Assembly: GCA_964462985.1 (NCBI GenBank)
Contig: CAYXAA010000008.1
Location: 94,270-158,269 of the forward strand
Source of the DNA: CAYXAA01 sp964462985
Lineage (GTDB): Bacteria; Pseudomonadota; Alphaproteobacteria; Rhizobiales; Stappiaceae
DNA: 64,000 nucleotides
Direction: 5' to 3'
In this document: positions 9,396 through 18,130 of the stretch, piece after piece
Position numbering within the stretch: position 1 is the stretch's first letter
Layout: each line of letters starts with the position of its first letter
The notes under the pieces: generated by a model
What the model was told of the DNA's origin: nothing
Database searches by the model: none
The model's input: the letters and a program-made list of their open reading frames with translations, nothing else
Position numbers and translations under genes: made by a program

Positions 9396-10151
9396 TCACT
9401 CCGCGGCGATTTGTGCGGACTCCACCGAGGCCGTCGCACGACCGATCCACAGGTCGAGAAAATCCTCCAGCCACTGCTTTACGGGCGGGTCGAACACGAA
9501 GCGCCCGGCAAAATGGTCTCGGCGGTTCCGGGCACCGGGAAGTGCCATGCGGGCGGCGGCGCGCGTCGTCCAGCGCACCATCATGTGGTAGGTCAGTTCC
9601 GGGTGGAACTGAATGCCGTAGGCGGCCGCCCCGACCCGAATGGCTTGGTTAGGGTAGGTCTCGCCAGACGCGAGCAGGTCGGCTCCGGCTGGAATATCAA
9701 ACCCCTCGCGGTGCCACTGATAGACCTTTTGCGGCCAGTTCATCAGGCGCTGCCCGGCCGCGGTCGGCGTTAGATCATAATAGCCGATCTCGACAAGGCC
9801 CTCTTCGTGGCTGTCGACCCGGCCTCCCAGATGCTTGACCATCATCTGAGCGCCAAGACAGATGCCGAGGAATGGCTTGCCCTCTTTCAGCGGCACCCCG
9901 ATCCAGTCGATCTCACGGCGCATGTAGGCATCGGGATCGTTCGCGCTCATCGGACCGCCAAAGATCACGGCCCCGGCGTGGTCATTCAGCGTATGCGGCA
10001 GAGCATCGCCGTAGCGAGGACGGCGAACATCAAGGGCAAACCCACGCTTAACGAGCTCCAGACCGACGCGACCGGGCGTCGAAGTCTCCTGATGGAGCAC
10101 GATCAGGACTTTCGGGCGGCTGGCGACTTCTTTCGGATCGGGAAACAGCAT
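9396..10151 (-). CDS. Class I glutamine amidotransferase-like protein (GMP synthase-like)
   Basis: The 251 residues form one class I glutamine amidotransferase domain. The nucleophile elbow is FLGICLGAQMM (Cys near residue 97), and the catalytic His-Glu pair is in GIQFHPELT. The segment AVIFGGPMSAND is typical of stand-alone GMP-synthase-like amidotransferases. It is not guaA: there is no synthetase domain. Such proteins may hydrolyse gamma-glutamyl compounds or glutamine; the substrate cannot be read from the sequence. It lies 72 bases downstream of the TerB-like gene on the same strand and may share its transcript. Confidence 0.85.
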   Translation of the reverse strand: MLFPDPKEVASRPKVLIVLHQETSTPGRVGLELVKRGFALDVRRPRYGDALPHTLNDHAGAVIFGGPMSANDPDAYMRREIDWIGVPLKEGKPFLGICLGAQMMVKHLGGRVDSHEEGLVEIGYYDLTPTAAGQRLMNWPQKVYQWHREGFDIPAGADLLASGETYPNQAIRVGAAAYGIQFHPELTYHMMVRWTTRAAARMALPGARNRRDHFAGRFVFDPPVKQWLEDFLDLWIGRATASVESAQIAAE

Positions 10152-10223
10152 GCGCCGACTATAACGTGTTCGGGGCGCAGGTCGAGGTTCTGTTGCAATG
10201 CGATAGAAGCCGCAATCGTCGGG

Positions 10224-10712
10224 CTATGTGTCGCCGGCGGCCTCGGATTCATCATTGGCCTGCTCGTTGGCGACCTTGCGGCGCAGGCTGAGACGGTCGC
10301 GGGACGATACGCCGAGCAATTCGGCGACACGCCAGATGGTGTTGTCCTCGAATTCGTGGACGACACCATCTGCATAGACGAGTTCCCACATCATCTCGAC
10401 AACCTTCAGCCGTTCTTCTGGCGGAAGCTTGCGCTTCAGGACCGAGGTGAACCCGTAAAGGTCAACGGCTTCGTTGTCGCGCCGGTTGGCCTCCTCAATC
10501 AGTTCCCTGGTGTCCTCCTCCGAAAGATCAAAGCCCTTCTGAAGAACGTTCCTAAGGACATCGCGCTCGGAGTCGTCAACGATGCCATCGACAGAGATGG
10601 TGTGAACGAGCAAGGCCGCAACGGCAAGCCGATGATCGTCTTCGGCAAACGAAAGTCTGTCGTCCTCGCCTAGGGTCACGATTTTCAGAAATCGCTTTAA
10701 CGACGTAAGCAT
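10224..10712 (-). CDS. TerB-family tellurite resistance domain protein
   Basis: This all-helical cytoplasmic protein of 162 residues has the duplicated TerB pattern. The first half contains AVAALLVHTISVDGIVDDSER and the second MMWELVYADGVVHEFED; each has the acidic DG loop thought to bind metal. The start was placed at the ATG at 10712 (MLTSLKRFLK), where TerB-like proteins begin, with GGGTGG upstream. The open frame continues to 10946, but that part is not protein-like. TerB-domain proteins are common in alphaproteobacteria as stand-alone genes, and tellurite resistance itself is not implied. Confidence 0.85.
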   Translation of the reverse strand: MLTSLKRFLKIVTLGEDDRLSFAEDDHRLAVAALLVHTISVDGIVDDSERDVLRNVLQKGFDLSEEDTRELIEEANRRDNEAVDLYGFTSVLKRKLPPEERLKVVEMMWELVYADGVVHEFEDNTIWRVAELLGVSSRDRLSLRRKVANEQANDESEAAGDT

Positions 10713-10981
10713 TGTTACCCACCCGTTGCGGAAGTCGCCGTGACGCCAGGCCTGTCCGGCCCTTCCTACCGATCCGGTAGATGGCCGAGCGCTCATCCAT
10801 TTACAGCATTTAGAACGCGGTATCTCAAGGTCACGTTCCCGCCATGCTTTACCAGGAGTGTTCCTGGTGATTTGGCGGCAGGGCTGGGCATGCGTCGACA
10901 ATTCCCCGAATTGAACCTCAAGCCTGGGCGGGATAGGTGACGCCACGATGAAAACTTGTCATGGTCTCATGGATCTGGATC

Positions 10982-10997
10982 ATTCGGTATGCCGAAT
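10982..10997. repeat. Perfect inverted repeat (6-bp arms)
   Basis: ATTCGG and CCGAAT flank a 4-base spacer (TATG). The layout fits either a short RNA hairpin or a dimeric regulator site. It lies about 250 bases upstream of the AsmA gene, in the middle of the divergent region. Confidence 0.4.
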
Positions 10998-11003
10998 CAG
11001 GAT

Positions 11004-11020
11004 TGGTTCCATAGGGACCA
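11004..11020. repeat. Inverted repeat (7-bp arms, one G-T pair)
   Basis: TGGTTCC and GGGACCA flank the spacer ATA, so the RNA could form a 7-bp stem with one wobble pair. It follows the previous inverted repeat after only 6 bases, making a tandem pair of dyads. Confidence 0.35.
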
Positions 11021-11234
11021 TCATCATAGGCGACCCGCGTCGACAGACGGGCGCTTCGCGTTCGCGGAACACACGGCGCCCTGCAGGACGCGGGCGCGTT
11101 GTCTTTACGCTTTGGAAGTGAGCACGTTTTCTGCTGCTAGATACTCGCATCTGCCGCAGGTTGATTTGGAAATTGATCGGCCGTTCACGACTGGGCGATC
11201 TCCGTCCGTTGCGGCCTGATCAGGGAGGCACGCC

Positions 11235-14132
11235 TTGAAGCGACTGATCATCTCGCTCGCGAGCCTGCTGCTGATTCTGGCGATCGTCGTTCTTGCGGTG
11301 CCGCTCTTATTGCCGAAGGCGGCGATCAAGGAACAGGTGGTGGCCGAGATCGAGAAGGCGACCGGTTGGCGTTTGCGTCTGGACGGTCCAGTCGGACTGT
11401 CGCTGCTGCCCGGCTTTCGACTCACTGCAGCCGATGTCGGCGTGTCTGGCGAAGCCGGCGCCGACGGCGTGGAGTTCATCCGGGTTGGCTCGATCGACTT
11501 CGGTCTTGCTTGGGGTACGTTATTCGGCGGTTCCGTCAAGCTGACCCATATCACGCTGGATCGGCCCGAAATCCTGCTCGAGATCGGACCGGACGGACGT
11601 ACCAGCTGGGCGCCGCGCCGCAAGTTTCCCCTCGATCGCTGGCAGCAGGCGACCGAGGCAGCCGAAGCGGCGAACGGTCCATCGACTGAAGTAGCTGCGC
11701 CAGAGCCGGCTGCTGCTGTGCCCAGCAGCGATGGCGAACCAGACCGCTCGAACCTCGCCCGCATCGGAGTCGACCGGATCACGATCGTCGACGGACATTT
11801 GACCTATGCCGATCTGCGCGGCGGTGCGCGCCATAGTGCAGAGGACGTCGATCTCAATCTGTCACTGCCCGCCCTGACTGGTCCTGCGACCATATCTGGC
11901 GCGGCGACGGTGGCCGGCATAAGAGTTGAGCTCTCCGGCGATGTCGCGGCGCCGCTCACGCTCGCGGACGGTGGATCGAGTTCGCTCGCGCTGAAGATCG
12001 AGGCGCTCGACAGTGAGGTCGACATTACGGGCACACTGTCGGCAGCTCCTGCTGGAACAGTCTCGGTTAAGGCCGAGGGGCCGTCCGTCGCCGGGCTGCT
12101 TGCGGGGCTGAAGGTCGACCTGCCGGCCGATCCGGGATCCTATGTGGTTGCGACGGATCTCACCATTGCGCCGGAGAAGGTTACCTTCGCCAATCTCACC
12201 GCCGATTTCGCAGGCGCCAAGGCCGAGGGAAGCGGCGAGGTTGACCTGTCCGGGTCAATGCCGACCTTCGCTGCCCACATCGCGGCAGCCGACGTCGACC
12301 TGGCGAAGGCGCTGGTGCTCGTCGGTAGGCCACGGCCGGCAGGAGGCCGAATTGGGCTCGATCTCGTGGTCCGAGGGGCGGGGGCCGACATGGCCACGTT
12401 GCTCGGCACTCTCGACGTGCGTGGCAAGGCGGACCTGGCGGACGGGCATATTTCGGAACTCGGCCTTGCCCAGCATGTTGGCGGCGATCCCGCAGCGGAC
12501 GAGATCCGTGATATCGCCGCGACCGTGACCTTCGATGGCTTCGAACGTCCCGTTACGGTAACCGGCTCCCTTGGCTGGCGCGGCGAGCGCTTCTCGCTCG
12601 AAGGTTCAGCGAGCCCTGCGCCGCTCTTAGCCGGGCTGGCCGCGCCCGTGAACCTTGGCCTCTCGGGTCGGCGCCTCGGCCTCGGCTTTGACGGCACCTT
12701 GGCGATGAGCGGCGGCATCGACGGCAAGGTTTCGCTCGAGACCGGCAGTTTGCGCGGCCTTGCCGCTTGGTTCGGGCGCCCCCTTCCGCCAGGTGGCGGA
12801 CTTGAGGCATTTCGCATTTCCGGTCGGCTCTCGGCCACGCAGCAGCGATTCGGTTTCGACGACGCCTCGATCCGGCTCGATGAAATCACGGGCAAGGGTT
12901 CTGGCGAGATCGTACTCTCCGACCGGCCGAAGCTAACGGCCACGCTTGCGCTCGACCGTCTTGGCCTCGATCCCTATTTGGGATCGGGCGGCGGAGGCGG
13001 GCGTGCGGGACAGGCAACAGACCGCGTTCCGGGCGCTGCCGGCGGCGATGCCGGCTGGAGCCGCGACCCGATCAGCCTGTCGGGGTTGAAGGCCGTTGAC
13101 GCCGATCTGACGCTGTCGGCGCAAAGCGTGACCTATGATGGGATCGTGACGGGTCCCAGCCGGCTGCTGGTCGGGATCAAGGACGGCGTGCTGAACGCCG
13201 ACCTTACGGAGCTCACGCTATACGGCGGCAAGGGTCGCGGCAAGGTGCGGCTGGATGGCGCCGCGAGCGTGCCGGCGGTGGCCGGCTCCTTCGAGCTCAG
13301 CGGTCTCAATGCGAGGCCTTTCCTCGGCGCCGTAGCCGGGATCGGATGGCTTGAGGGGCAGGCCGCTGTCACTGTTGACCTTCGAAGCACCGGCGCCAGC
13401 CAGGCAGATCTGATCTCAGCACTTGATGGCACGGCTCGGCTCGATTTTGCCGATGGTGCCGTGCTCGGCATCAATATCCCGCAGATCGTGCGCGGTCTAA
13501 CGATCAAGACGCTGCTCGGCTGGGCGGCCAATCCAGCGCAGAAGACGGACTTCAGCGCTCTCACCGCGAGCTTCGAAATTGAGGACGGTATTGCTCGGTC
13601 CAACGACCTCAAGCTGGCCGGGCCGCTGGTGCGTGTGACCGGCTCCGGTACGACGGATATGCCGAAAAAGAGTCTCGACTGGCGTTTCGAGCCGCAGGTC
13701 GTGGCAACACTGGAGGGTCAGGCGCCGACGCCCCGTGGCAAGGGCGAGACCCGCAACCTGGAAGGACTTGGCGTCCCCGTGATCGTGCGCGGGTCCTGGA
13801 CAAAGCCGCAGATCTATCCGGACATCGAGGGGATCCTCAAGAATCCGGAGGCCGCCTATAAGAAGCTGGATCAGATCGGCGGGGGTCTCGTCAAGGCCCT
13901 CAAGCAGAAGCCTGACAAGGCACTCGCCGAGGCCGCCAACCAGGCGGTTGAGCAGGCGACCGGTGGCAATTTGAAGATCGACGTGCAGAAAGTGATCGCC
14001 GGCGAGGTCGACGACAAGGAAGTGCTCGATGCCGTCGAACAAGGCTTCGGTCTGCCGCAGGGCTTCCTCGGCTCGCTCGGCATTGGCGGGAAGAAGAAGC
14101 AGCCGGAACAGCAACAGCCGGTACAGCAGTAG
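11235..14132 (+). CDS. AsmA family envelope protein
   Basis: This 965-residue protein starts with one membrane anchor (residues about 5-30, LIISLASLLLILAIVVLAVPLLLP), followed by the AsmA-like N-terminal pattern (IEKATGWRLRLDGPVGLSLLPGFRLTAADV). A long beta-rich stretch and a C-terminal AsmA_2-like domain follow, with LTALDGTARLDFADGAVLGINI-type sequence near residue 735. The tail is rich in Q and P. AsmA proteins are periplasmic, inner-membrane anchored and act in lipid transport or outer-membrane homeostasis; this is inferred from the family. The start is a TTG at 11235 with AGGGAGG upstream, and no better ATG is near. It converges with phnN, leaving 22 bases between stops. Confidence 0.9.
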   Translation: MKRLIISLASLLLILAIVVLAVPLLLPKAAIKEQVVAEIEKATGWRLRLDGPVGLSLLPGFRLTAADVGVSGEAGADGVEFIRVGSIDFGLAWGTLFGGSVKLTHITLDRPEILLEIGPDGRTSWAPRRKFPLDRWQQATEAAEAANGPSTEVAAPEPAAAVPSSDGEPDRSNLARIGVDRITIVDGHLTYADLRGGARHSAEDVDLNLSLPALTGPATISGAATVAGIRVELSGDVAAPLTLADGGSSSLALKIEALDSEVDITGTLSAAPAGTVSVKAEGPSVAGLLAGLKVDLPADPGSYVVATDLTIAPEKVTFANLTADFAGAKAEGSGEVDLSGSMPTFAAHIAAADVDLAKALVLVGRPRPAGGRIGLDLVVRGAGADMATLLGTLDVRGKADLADGHISELGLAQHVGGDPAADEIRDIAATVTFDGFERPVTVTGSLGWRGERFSLEGSASPAPLLAGLAAPVNLGLSGRRLGLGFDGTLAMSGGIDGKVSLETGSLRGLAAWFGRPLPPGGGLEAFRISGRLSATQQRFGFDDASIRLDEITGKGSGEIVLSDRPKLTATLALDRLGLDPYLGSGGGGGRAGQATDRVPGAAGGDAGWSRDPISLSGLKAVDADLTLSAQSVTYDGIVTGPSRLLVGIKDGVLNADLTELTLYGGKGRGKVRLDGAASVPAVAGSFELSGLNARPFLGAVAGIGWLEGQAAVTVDLRSTGASQADLISALDGTARLDFADGAVLGINIPQIVRGLTIKTLLGWAANPAQKTDFSALTASFEIEDGIARSNDLKLAGPLVRVTGSGTTDMPKKSLDWRFEPQVVATLEGQAPTPRGKGETRNLEGLGVPVIVRGSWTKPQIYPDIEGILKNPEAAYKKLDQIGGGLVKALKQKPDKALAEAANQAVEQATGGNLKIDVQKVIAGEVDDKEVLDAVEQGFGLPQGFLGSLGIGGKKKQPEQQQPVQQ

Positions 14133-14154
14133 GCAAGCGGCGGCCGGGGCCGCG

Positions 14155-14790
14155 CTACCCGAGCGTCCTCGCCGCGGTGTTGATCGCGGCGAGCATCGCG
14201 GCGGCGCCCGCGTCGATTGTACCGGTGTTTTCTATCGTGACGATAGGCCCCGCATCAGCTGGGAAGCTGAGGTCGGCGCGCTGCAGTCGGCGGCGGATTT
14301 CCTCGGTGCTCTCGCGGCCGCGAGCGGCGAGGCGTTCGGCGAGGACGGCGATCGGCGCGGTGATAACGAGAACGAGGACGCGGGCATATCTCTGCCGTGC
14401 CGCCCTCACGACGCGGCGTGACACGTTGGCGATCACAACCTGCCCATCGGCAACACTGCGGTCGACATCGGTGGGAAGCGCATAGGCCAGGCCGTGAGCC
14501 CGCCAGAACAGCGCAACGTCACCGCGGGCGATCATGGCCTCAAGCGTCTCAACCGAAAGGCTGTCATGATCTTCCGTTGCGCCGTCGGCCGGCCGCGTGA
14601 TCAGACGGCGCGGGAAATAGTACGCGTCGTTACCGGCCAGTTGCCGGCGCAGTTCGTTGAGCAGACTGTCTTTGCCGGCGCCGCTCGGTCCGACCACGGC
14701 GACGAAGAGACCGGGCCCGCGCGGACGTTCCGTCGGCGAGGCCGCGTCGATCGTGGACTCCAGAATGTCTTTTGCCGCCGCCTCCGTCAC
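14155..14790 (-). CDS. phnN: Ribose 1,5-bisphosphate phosphokinase PhnN
   Basis: PhnN phosphorylates ribose 1,5-bisphosphate to PRPP, the last step of C-P lyase phosphonate breakdown. The P-loop GPSGAGKDSLL and the guanylate-kinase-like fold (RRLITRPADGATEDHDSL) are clear. I set the start at a GTG at 14790, one base after the phnM stop, giving 211 residues. No strong ribosome binding site is present, so translation probably depends on coupling with phnM. An ATG in the same frame at 14850 lies deep inside phnM and is less likely. It is the last gene of the phn cluster. Confidence 0.92.
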   Translation of the reverse strand: MTEAAAKDILESTIDAASPTERPRGPGLFVAVVGPSGAGKDSLLNELRRQLAGNDAYYFPRRLITRPADGATEDHDSLSVETLEAMIARGDVALFWRAHGLAYALPTDVDRSVADGQVVIANVSRRVVRAARQRYARVLVLVITAPIAVLAERLAARGRESTEEIRRRLQRADLSFPADAGPIVTIENTGTIDAGAAAMLAAINTAARTLG

Positions 14791-14791
14791 C

Positions 14792-15937
14792 TCAGGCCAC
14801 CCGGCGACCCAGACGCCACACGCCGCGCACGATCGGTATGGCGCCAACAAGTCGGACCTGGACGAGGTCTGCCCGGCGGCCTTCGATCAGCGCACCGCGA
14901 TCCGAAAGTCCTGCAGCCTCCGCCGGGGTTTTCGACACCATCGCAACCGCCTCGGGCAGCGAGATCTCGGCAATGTCCTCGGCAAGCTGGAATGCCGCCT
15001 GCAGGAGCGAGACGGGAACATAGTCCGACGACAGCACGTCGAGCCAGCCGGCCTCGGCGAGCTCTCGGGCCGAGACATTGCCGGAATGCGAGCCGCCGCG
15101 CACCACGTTGGGCGCGCCCATCAGCACCCTCATGCCAGCCTGGCGCGACGCCTTGGCTGCTTCTAGCGTGGTCGGAAACTCGGCAATCCGCGTCTCGAGT
15201 GCAGCCGCCTCCGCGACATGCTCCGCGGTGGCGTCGTCATGGCTCGCGATGATGATGCCGCGCTCGCGGGCCTTGTCGGCAATGGCGCGGCGATGCTCGG
15301 GCGCGAGGTCGGCGGTCCGGGTCTGGCGACTCTCGATATAGGCGGCCATCTCGGCGTCGGAGAAGCCCTTCTTGCCCTGGTAGTAGGTCTTGTAGGCGTC
15401 GAGCGAGGTGAACTGGCGCTGGCCCGGCGTGTGGTCCATGAGCGAGATCAGGCGGACGCGGGCGTCCTCCTCGAAATAGCGATAGGCATCGAGCACGTCG
15501 GGCGCGGAAACCTCACAGCGCAGGTGGATGAAATGGTCGGCACGCAGCCGATTCTCGGCAAGCCCGGTCTCGATTGCGTCGGCGAGGCCGCGCATGTCTT
15601 CCGCCTTGAGGTCGGCTTCCTCGTCCATGCCGACCCTCAGCGCGTCGAACACCGTCGTTATGCCGGCGCAGGCGATCTGGGCATCGTGGGCCTGAACCGC
15701 GGACACCGGGTTCCAACGCACCTTGGGGCGCGGCGCATAGTGGGTCTCGAGATGGTCGGTATGCAGTTCGACGAGGCCAGGCAGCAGATAGTCACCTTCG
15801 CAGTCGTAACCGGTGACTGCAGTCGGACCCACGTCGATACGCGCGATCACACCGCCCTGGACGGCAAGAGCCCCGTCGACCACGGCGTCGGGCAGCACGA
15901 GTCTGGCGTTGGTGTAGAGAAGATCGTGGTCAGCCAT
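14792..15937 (-). CDS. phnM: Alpha-D-ribose 1-methylphosphonate 5-triphosphate diphosphatase PhnM
   Basis: This cytoplasmic amidohydrolase-fold enzyme releases pyrophosphate from the ribose 1-alkylphosphonate 5-triphosphate made by PhnGHI. The 381 residues include the metal-binding LVELHTDHLETHYAPRP segment, IIASHDDAT and the family-typical GAPNVVRGGSHSGNVSA and SSDYVP motifs. The start overlaps the stop of the upstream 2H phosphoesterase gene by 8 bases, so the two are translationally coupled. The gene is followed after one base by phnN. Confidence 0.95.
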   Translation of the reverse strand: MADHDLLYTNARLVLPDAVVDGALAVQGGVIARIDVGPTAVTGYDCEGDYLLPGLVELHTDHLETHYAPRPKVRWNPVSAVQAHDAQIACAGITTVFDALRVGMDEEADLKAEDMRGLADAIETGLAENRLRADHFIHLRCEVSAPDVLDAYRYFEEDARVRLISLMDHTPGQRQFTSLDAYKTYYQGKKGFSDAEMAAYIESRQTRTADLAPEHRRAIADKARERGIIIASHDDATAEHVAEAAALETRIAEFPTTLEAAKASRQAGMRVLMGAPNVVRGGSHSGNVSARELAEAGWLDVLSSDYVPVSLLQAAFQLAEDIAEISLPEAVAMVSKTPAEAAGLSDRGALIEGRRADLVQVRLVGAIPIVRGVWRLGRRVA

Positions 15938-16655
15938 GAACGGTGCTCCGGTCGGTTTCAGCCGCGACGCGGCCGAGCGGGCGAATGTCGAGAACGGTGA
16001 AATCGGCGCCGGGAGCCGGTTCGACGAACAGGCCGAGCGTGGCGAGTCGATGGGGTCGGCCGGTCGCCTCGGCGAAAAAGATCTGAGCGTGGCCGAACAT
16101 AAGGTCCGCTTCCGCCGGATCGGTCAGGCGACCGGACAGGGTCATGTGAAAACGAAACTCGTCGAAGACATAAGGATAGCCCCAGCGATCCAGGTGCTCG
16201 ATCTGGCGGGCCGTCAGGCCACCGGCGAGACGGCGTGCGCGGTCCGCCCTGGTGAGCGGGGCGCGGAACGCGTCAAAGGTTTCGACACAGGAGGCCGCCA
16301 GCACGTCGAGTGCCTCGACCGGAGCGCTGGGGGTCAGCGCCAGAAACGCGCCGAGCCGGGTCACTGCAAGCCCGGGCACGTCGAAGGCAGGCATGCGTTC
16401 GCAGAACGCTTTAAATGCCTCGCGCAGGTCAGTCTCGTTGAAATCCTGGGCAAGGACGAACGGCGGTTTCATCGTCGCGTGGAAGCCGTAGCGGCGCGGC
16501 TCGGCTGTAAGGGCGTCGAACCGGCTTTCCGTCAGACCTTCGAGTCGCGGCTGCACCACGTGTTCACCGGAAAATGCATCGCGGCCAAGCCAGCGGGCGC
16601 CGAGTTGCGTCAGTGGGTGGTCGGCAGGAGCCGTGTAGTAGATGGCGTAGCGCAT
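15930..16655 (-). CDS. DUF1045 phosphonate-metabolism protein, 2H phosphoesterase type
   Basis: This 241-residue protein belongs to the DUF1045 family found in phn operons. Both signature motifs of the 2H phosphoesterase superfamily are present: HATMKPPF (His59, Thr61) and FHMTLSGRL (His170, Thr172). In E. coli, PhnP opens the cyclic ribose phosphate made by C-P lyase. No phnP is seen here, so this protein may do that job; that is an inference from context and fold. It lies 65 bases after the hexapeptide transferase gene and overlaps phnM by 8 bases. Confidence 0.88.
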   Translation of the reverse strand: MRYAIYYTAPADHPLTQLGARWLGRDAFSGEHVVQPRLEGLTESRFDALTAEPRRYGFHATMKPPFVLAQDFNETDLREAFKAFCERMPAFDVPGLAVTRLGAFLALTPSAPVEALDVLAASCVETFDAFRAPLTRADRARRLAGGLTARQIEHLDRWGYPYVFDEFRFHMTLSGRLTDPAEADLMFGHAQIFFAEATGRPHRLATLGLFVEPAPGADFTVLDIRPLGRVAAETDRSTVHG

Positions 16656-16720
16656 TTGGGGGTCCGGCGTGCCTCGTGCGCCTGTTCGGGCGTCTCATTC
16701 GGATCTAAGGTGCGTTGGGT

Positions 16721-17395
16721 TTAGGAAAGGGCCGTGTCGGGTTGATGACGGTTTTCGTCGGCACCCCCGCCCGGATCGTAGCGATCGCAGAAGCCCACGA
16801 TATCAGCGTTTTGGAACTCCTGCAGCCTGGAGAACAGCACGTCGTCAGGCCAGTTCCACCAGGCGATGCGGGCAAGTCGGGTCGCGATGTCGCGGGAAAA
16901 GCGCTCGCGGATCGGCCGCGCCGGCACGCCGCCGGCCACCGTATAGGGAGCGACGCTGCGGCTGACCACCGCACCGGCCGCAATGACTGCACCGTCGCCG
17001 ATGACGACGCCCGGCAGCACGATCGCGCCGTGACCAATCCAGACGTCGTTACCGATCACTACCCGGTTCGAGCGACGACGGGCGAAGAAGTCGTGGTCGC
17101 GGCTCGCGGCGGCTTCATAATATTCCGGGCAGTAAGTGAATCTGTGCTGGGATGGCCGCTCCATCGGATGGTTTGGCGCGCCGATCCGGACATTACTCGC
17201 GACTGCGACGAAGCGGGCAATATCGGTATCGGCCACGTCGCAATTCTCGCCAAGATAGGAATAGTCGCCGAGCGTTGAATACTCAATTCGGCTGCTGGCA
17301 AGCACCTCGCAGCGCCGGCCGATCGTCGCCTCGCGCAGCCGCGCCGTTGGATGTACCACCGTCTGGGCGATCTTGGGGCGGAACGCTTCCGTCAT
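16721..17395 (-). CDS. Hexapeptide-repeat acetyltransferase of phn clusters
   Basis: This 224-residue left-handed beta-helix transferase is of the chloramphenicol/antibiotic acetyltransferase type. Hexapeptide repeats are visible at both ends (VVHPTARLREATIGRRCEV and IGHGAIVLPGVVIGDGAVI), and AGGVPARPIRERF closes the domain. A DapH-like protein of this kind is often linked to C-P lyase operons, and its substrate in that setting is not settled. The start at the ATG 17395 (MTEAFRPKIAQTVVHPTA) lies 7 bases after the phnL stop. A longer open frame to 17500 runs inside phnL and was not used. Confidence 0.88.
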   Translation of the reverse strand: MTEAFRPKIAQTVVHPTARLREATIGRRCEVLASSRIEYSTLGDYSYLGENCDVADTDIARFVAVASNVRIGAPNHPMERPSQHRFTYCPEYYEAAASRDHDFFARRRSNRVVIGNDVWIGHGAIVLPGVVIGDGAVIAAGAVVSRSVAPYTVAGGVPARPIRERFSRDIATRLARIAWWNWPDDVLFSRLQEFQNADIVGFCDRYDPGGGADENRHQPDTALS

Positions 17396-17402
17396 CGGGA
17401 CC

Positions 17403-18104
17403 TTACGCGGCTGCGGCCGAAAATTGTGTGACGTCGATGACGCGGTCGGCGATGCGGTCTCGGACATCCTCGTCGTGCAGAATACCGAGCAGGGCAACAC
17501 CGTCGGCCTTCTTCTCCTGGATCAGCGATACCACGACCGCTCGATTCGCCGCATCGAGCGATGCGGTCGGCTCGTCGAGCAGGAGTACCCCATAATGGGC
17601 AATGAATCCCCGCGCGATGTTGACGCGTTGCTGCTCGCCGCCGGAAAATGTCGCTGGCGGCAGGCTCCACAGCCGCTCGGGAACATTGAGCCGGTCGAGC
17701 AGGCCGCGGGCGCGCGCCATCGCCTCGACTTCCTCCGCGCCCTGCTCCATCAGGGGCTCGGCGACGATCCGGTCGGCCGGCACGCGGGGAACGACTTTCA
17801 GAAACTGGCTGACGTAGCCGATAGTGCGGCGGCGCAACGCCAGAATGCGGCGGGGCTCGGCAGCGGCGATGTTGATGATCTGATCGCCTTCCGTCACGAG
17901 GATCTGGCCCTCGTCACACGCGTAGTTGCCGTAAATCATCTTCAGGATCGAACTCTTGCCGGCGCCTGACGGGCCGCCGAGCACCACGCACTCTCCGGCG
18001 GCGACCGAAAGGCTGACGTCGGAGACGACCGGCAGCCTGAGGCCGCCCTGCAGATGCATGGTGAAGGACTTGCCGACCTCGTTGAGGCAAAGACGTGTAA
18101 GCAT
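17403..18104 (-). CDS. phnL: C-P lyase complex ATPase-like subunit PhnL
   Basis: This ABC-type ATPase has 233 residues with Walker A GGPSGAGKSSIL, signature FSGGEQQRVNIARG and Walker B VLLLDEPTASLD. PhnL pairs with PhnK on the PhnGHIJ core and is not a membrane transporter component. It lies 26 bases after phnK and 7 bases before the hexapeptide transferase. The N-terminus (LCLNEVGKSFTMHLQGG) is typical for PhnL. Confidence 0.95.
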   Translation of the reverse strand: MLTRLCLNEVGKSFTMHLQGGLRLPVVSDVSLSVAAGECVVLGGPSGAGKSSILKMIYGNYACDEGQILVTEGDQIINIAAAEPRRILALRRRTIGYVSQFLKVVPRVPADRIVAEPLMEQGAEEVEAMARARGLLDRLNVPERLWSLPPATFSGGEQQRVNIARGFIAHYGVLLLDEPTASLDAANRAVVVSLIQEKKADGVALLGILHDEDVRDRIADRVIDVTQFSAAAA

Positions 18105-18130
18105 CTTCGTTCCTTCGCAGTGGAAGCCGG

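Larger units (their letters stand above)
10713..11234. other. Gene-free intergenic region between terB-like and asmA genes
   Basis: This 520-base region lies between divergent genes. No ORF with credible coding character was found. It holds two neighbouring inverted repeats (listed separately) and, at its right end, an AGGGAGG ribosome binding site for the TTG start of the AsmA gene. Promoters for both neighbours should lie here, but none could be fixed by eye. Confidence 0.5.
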
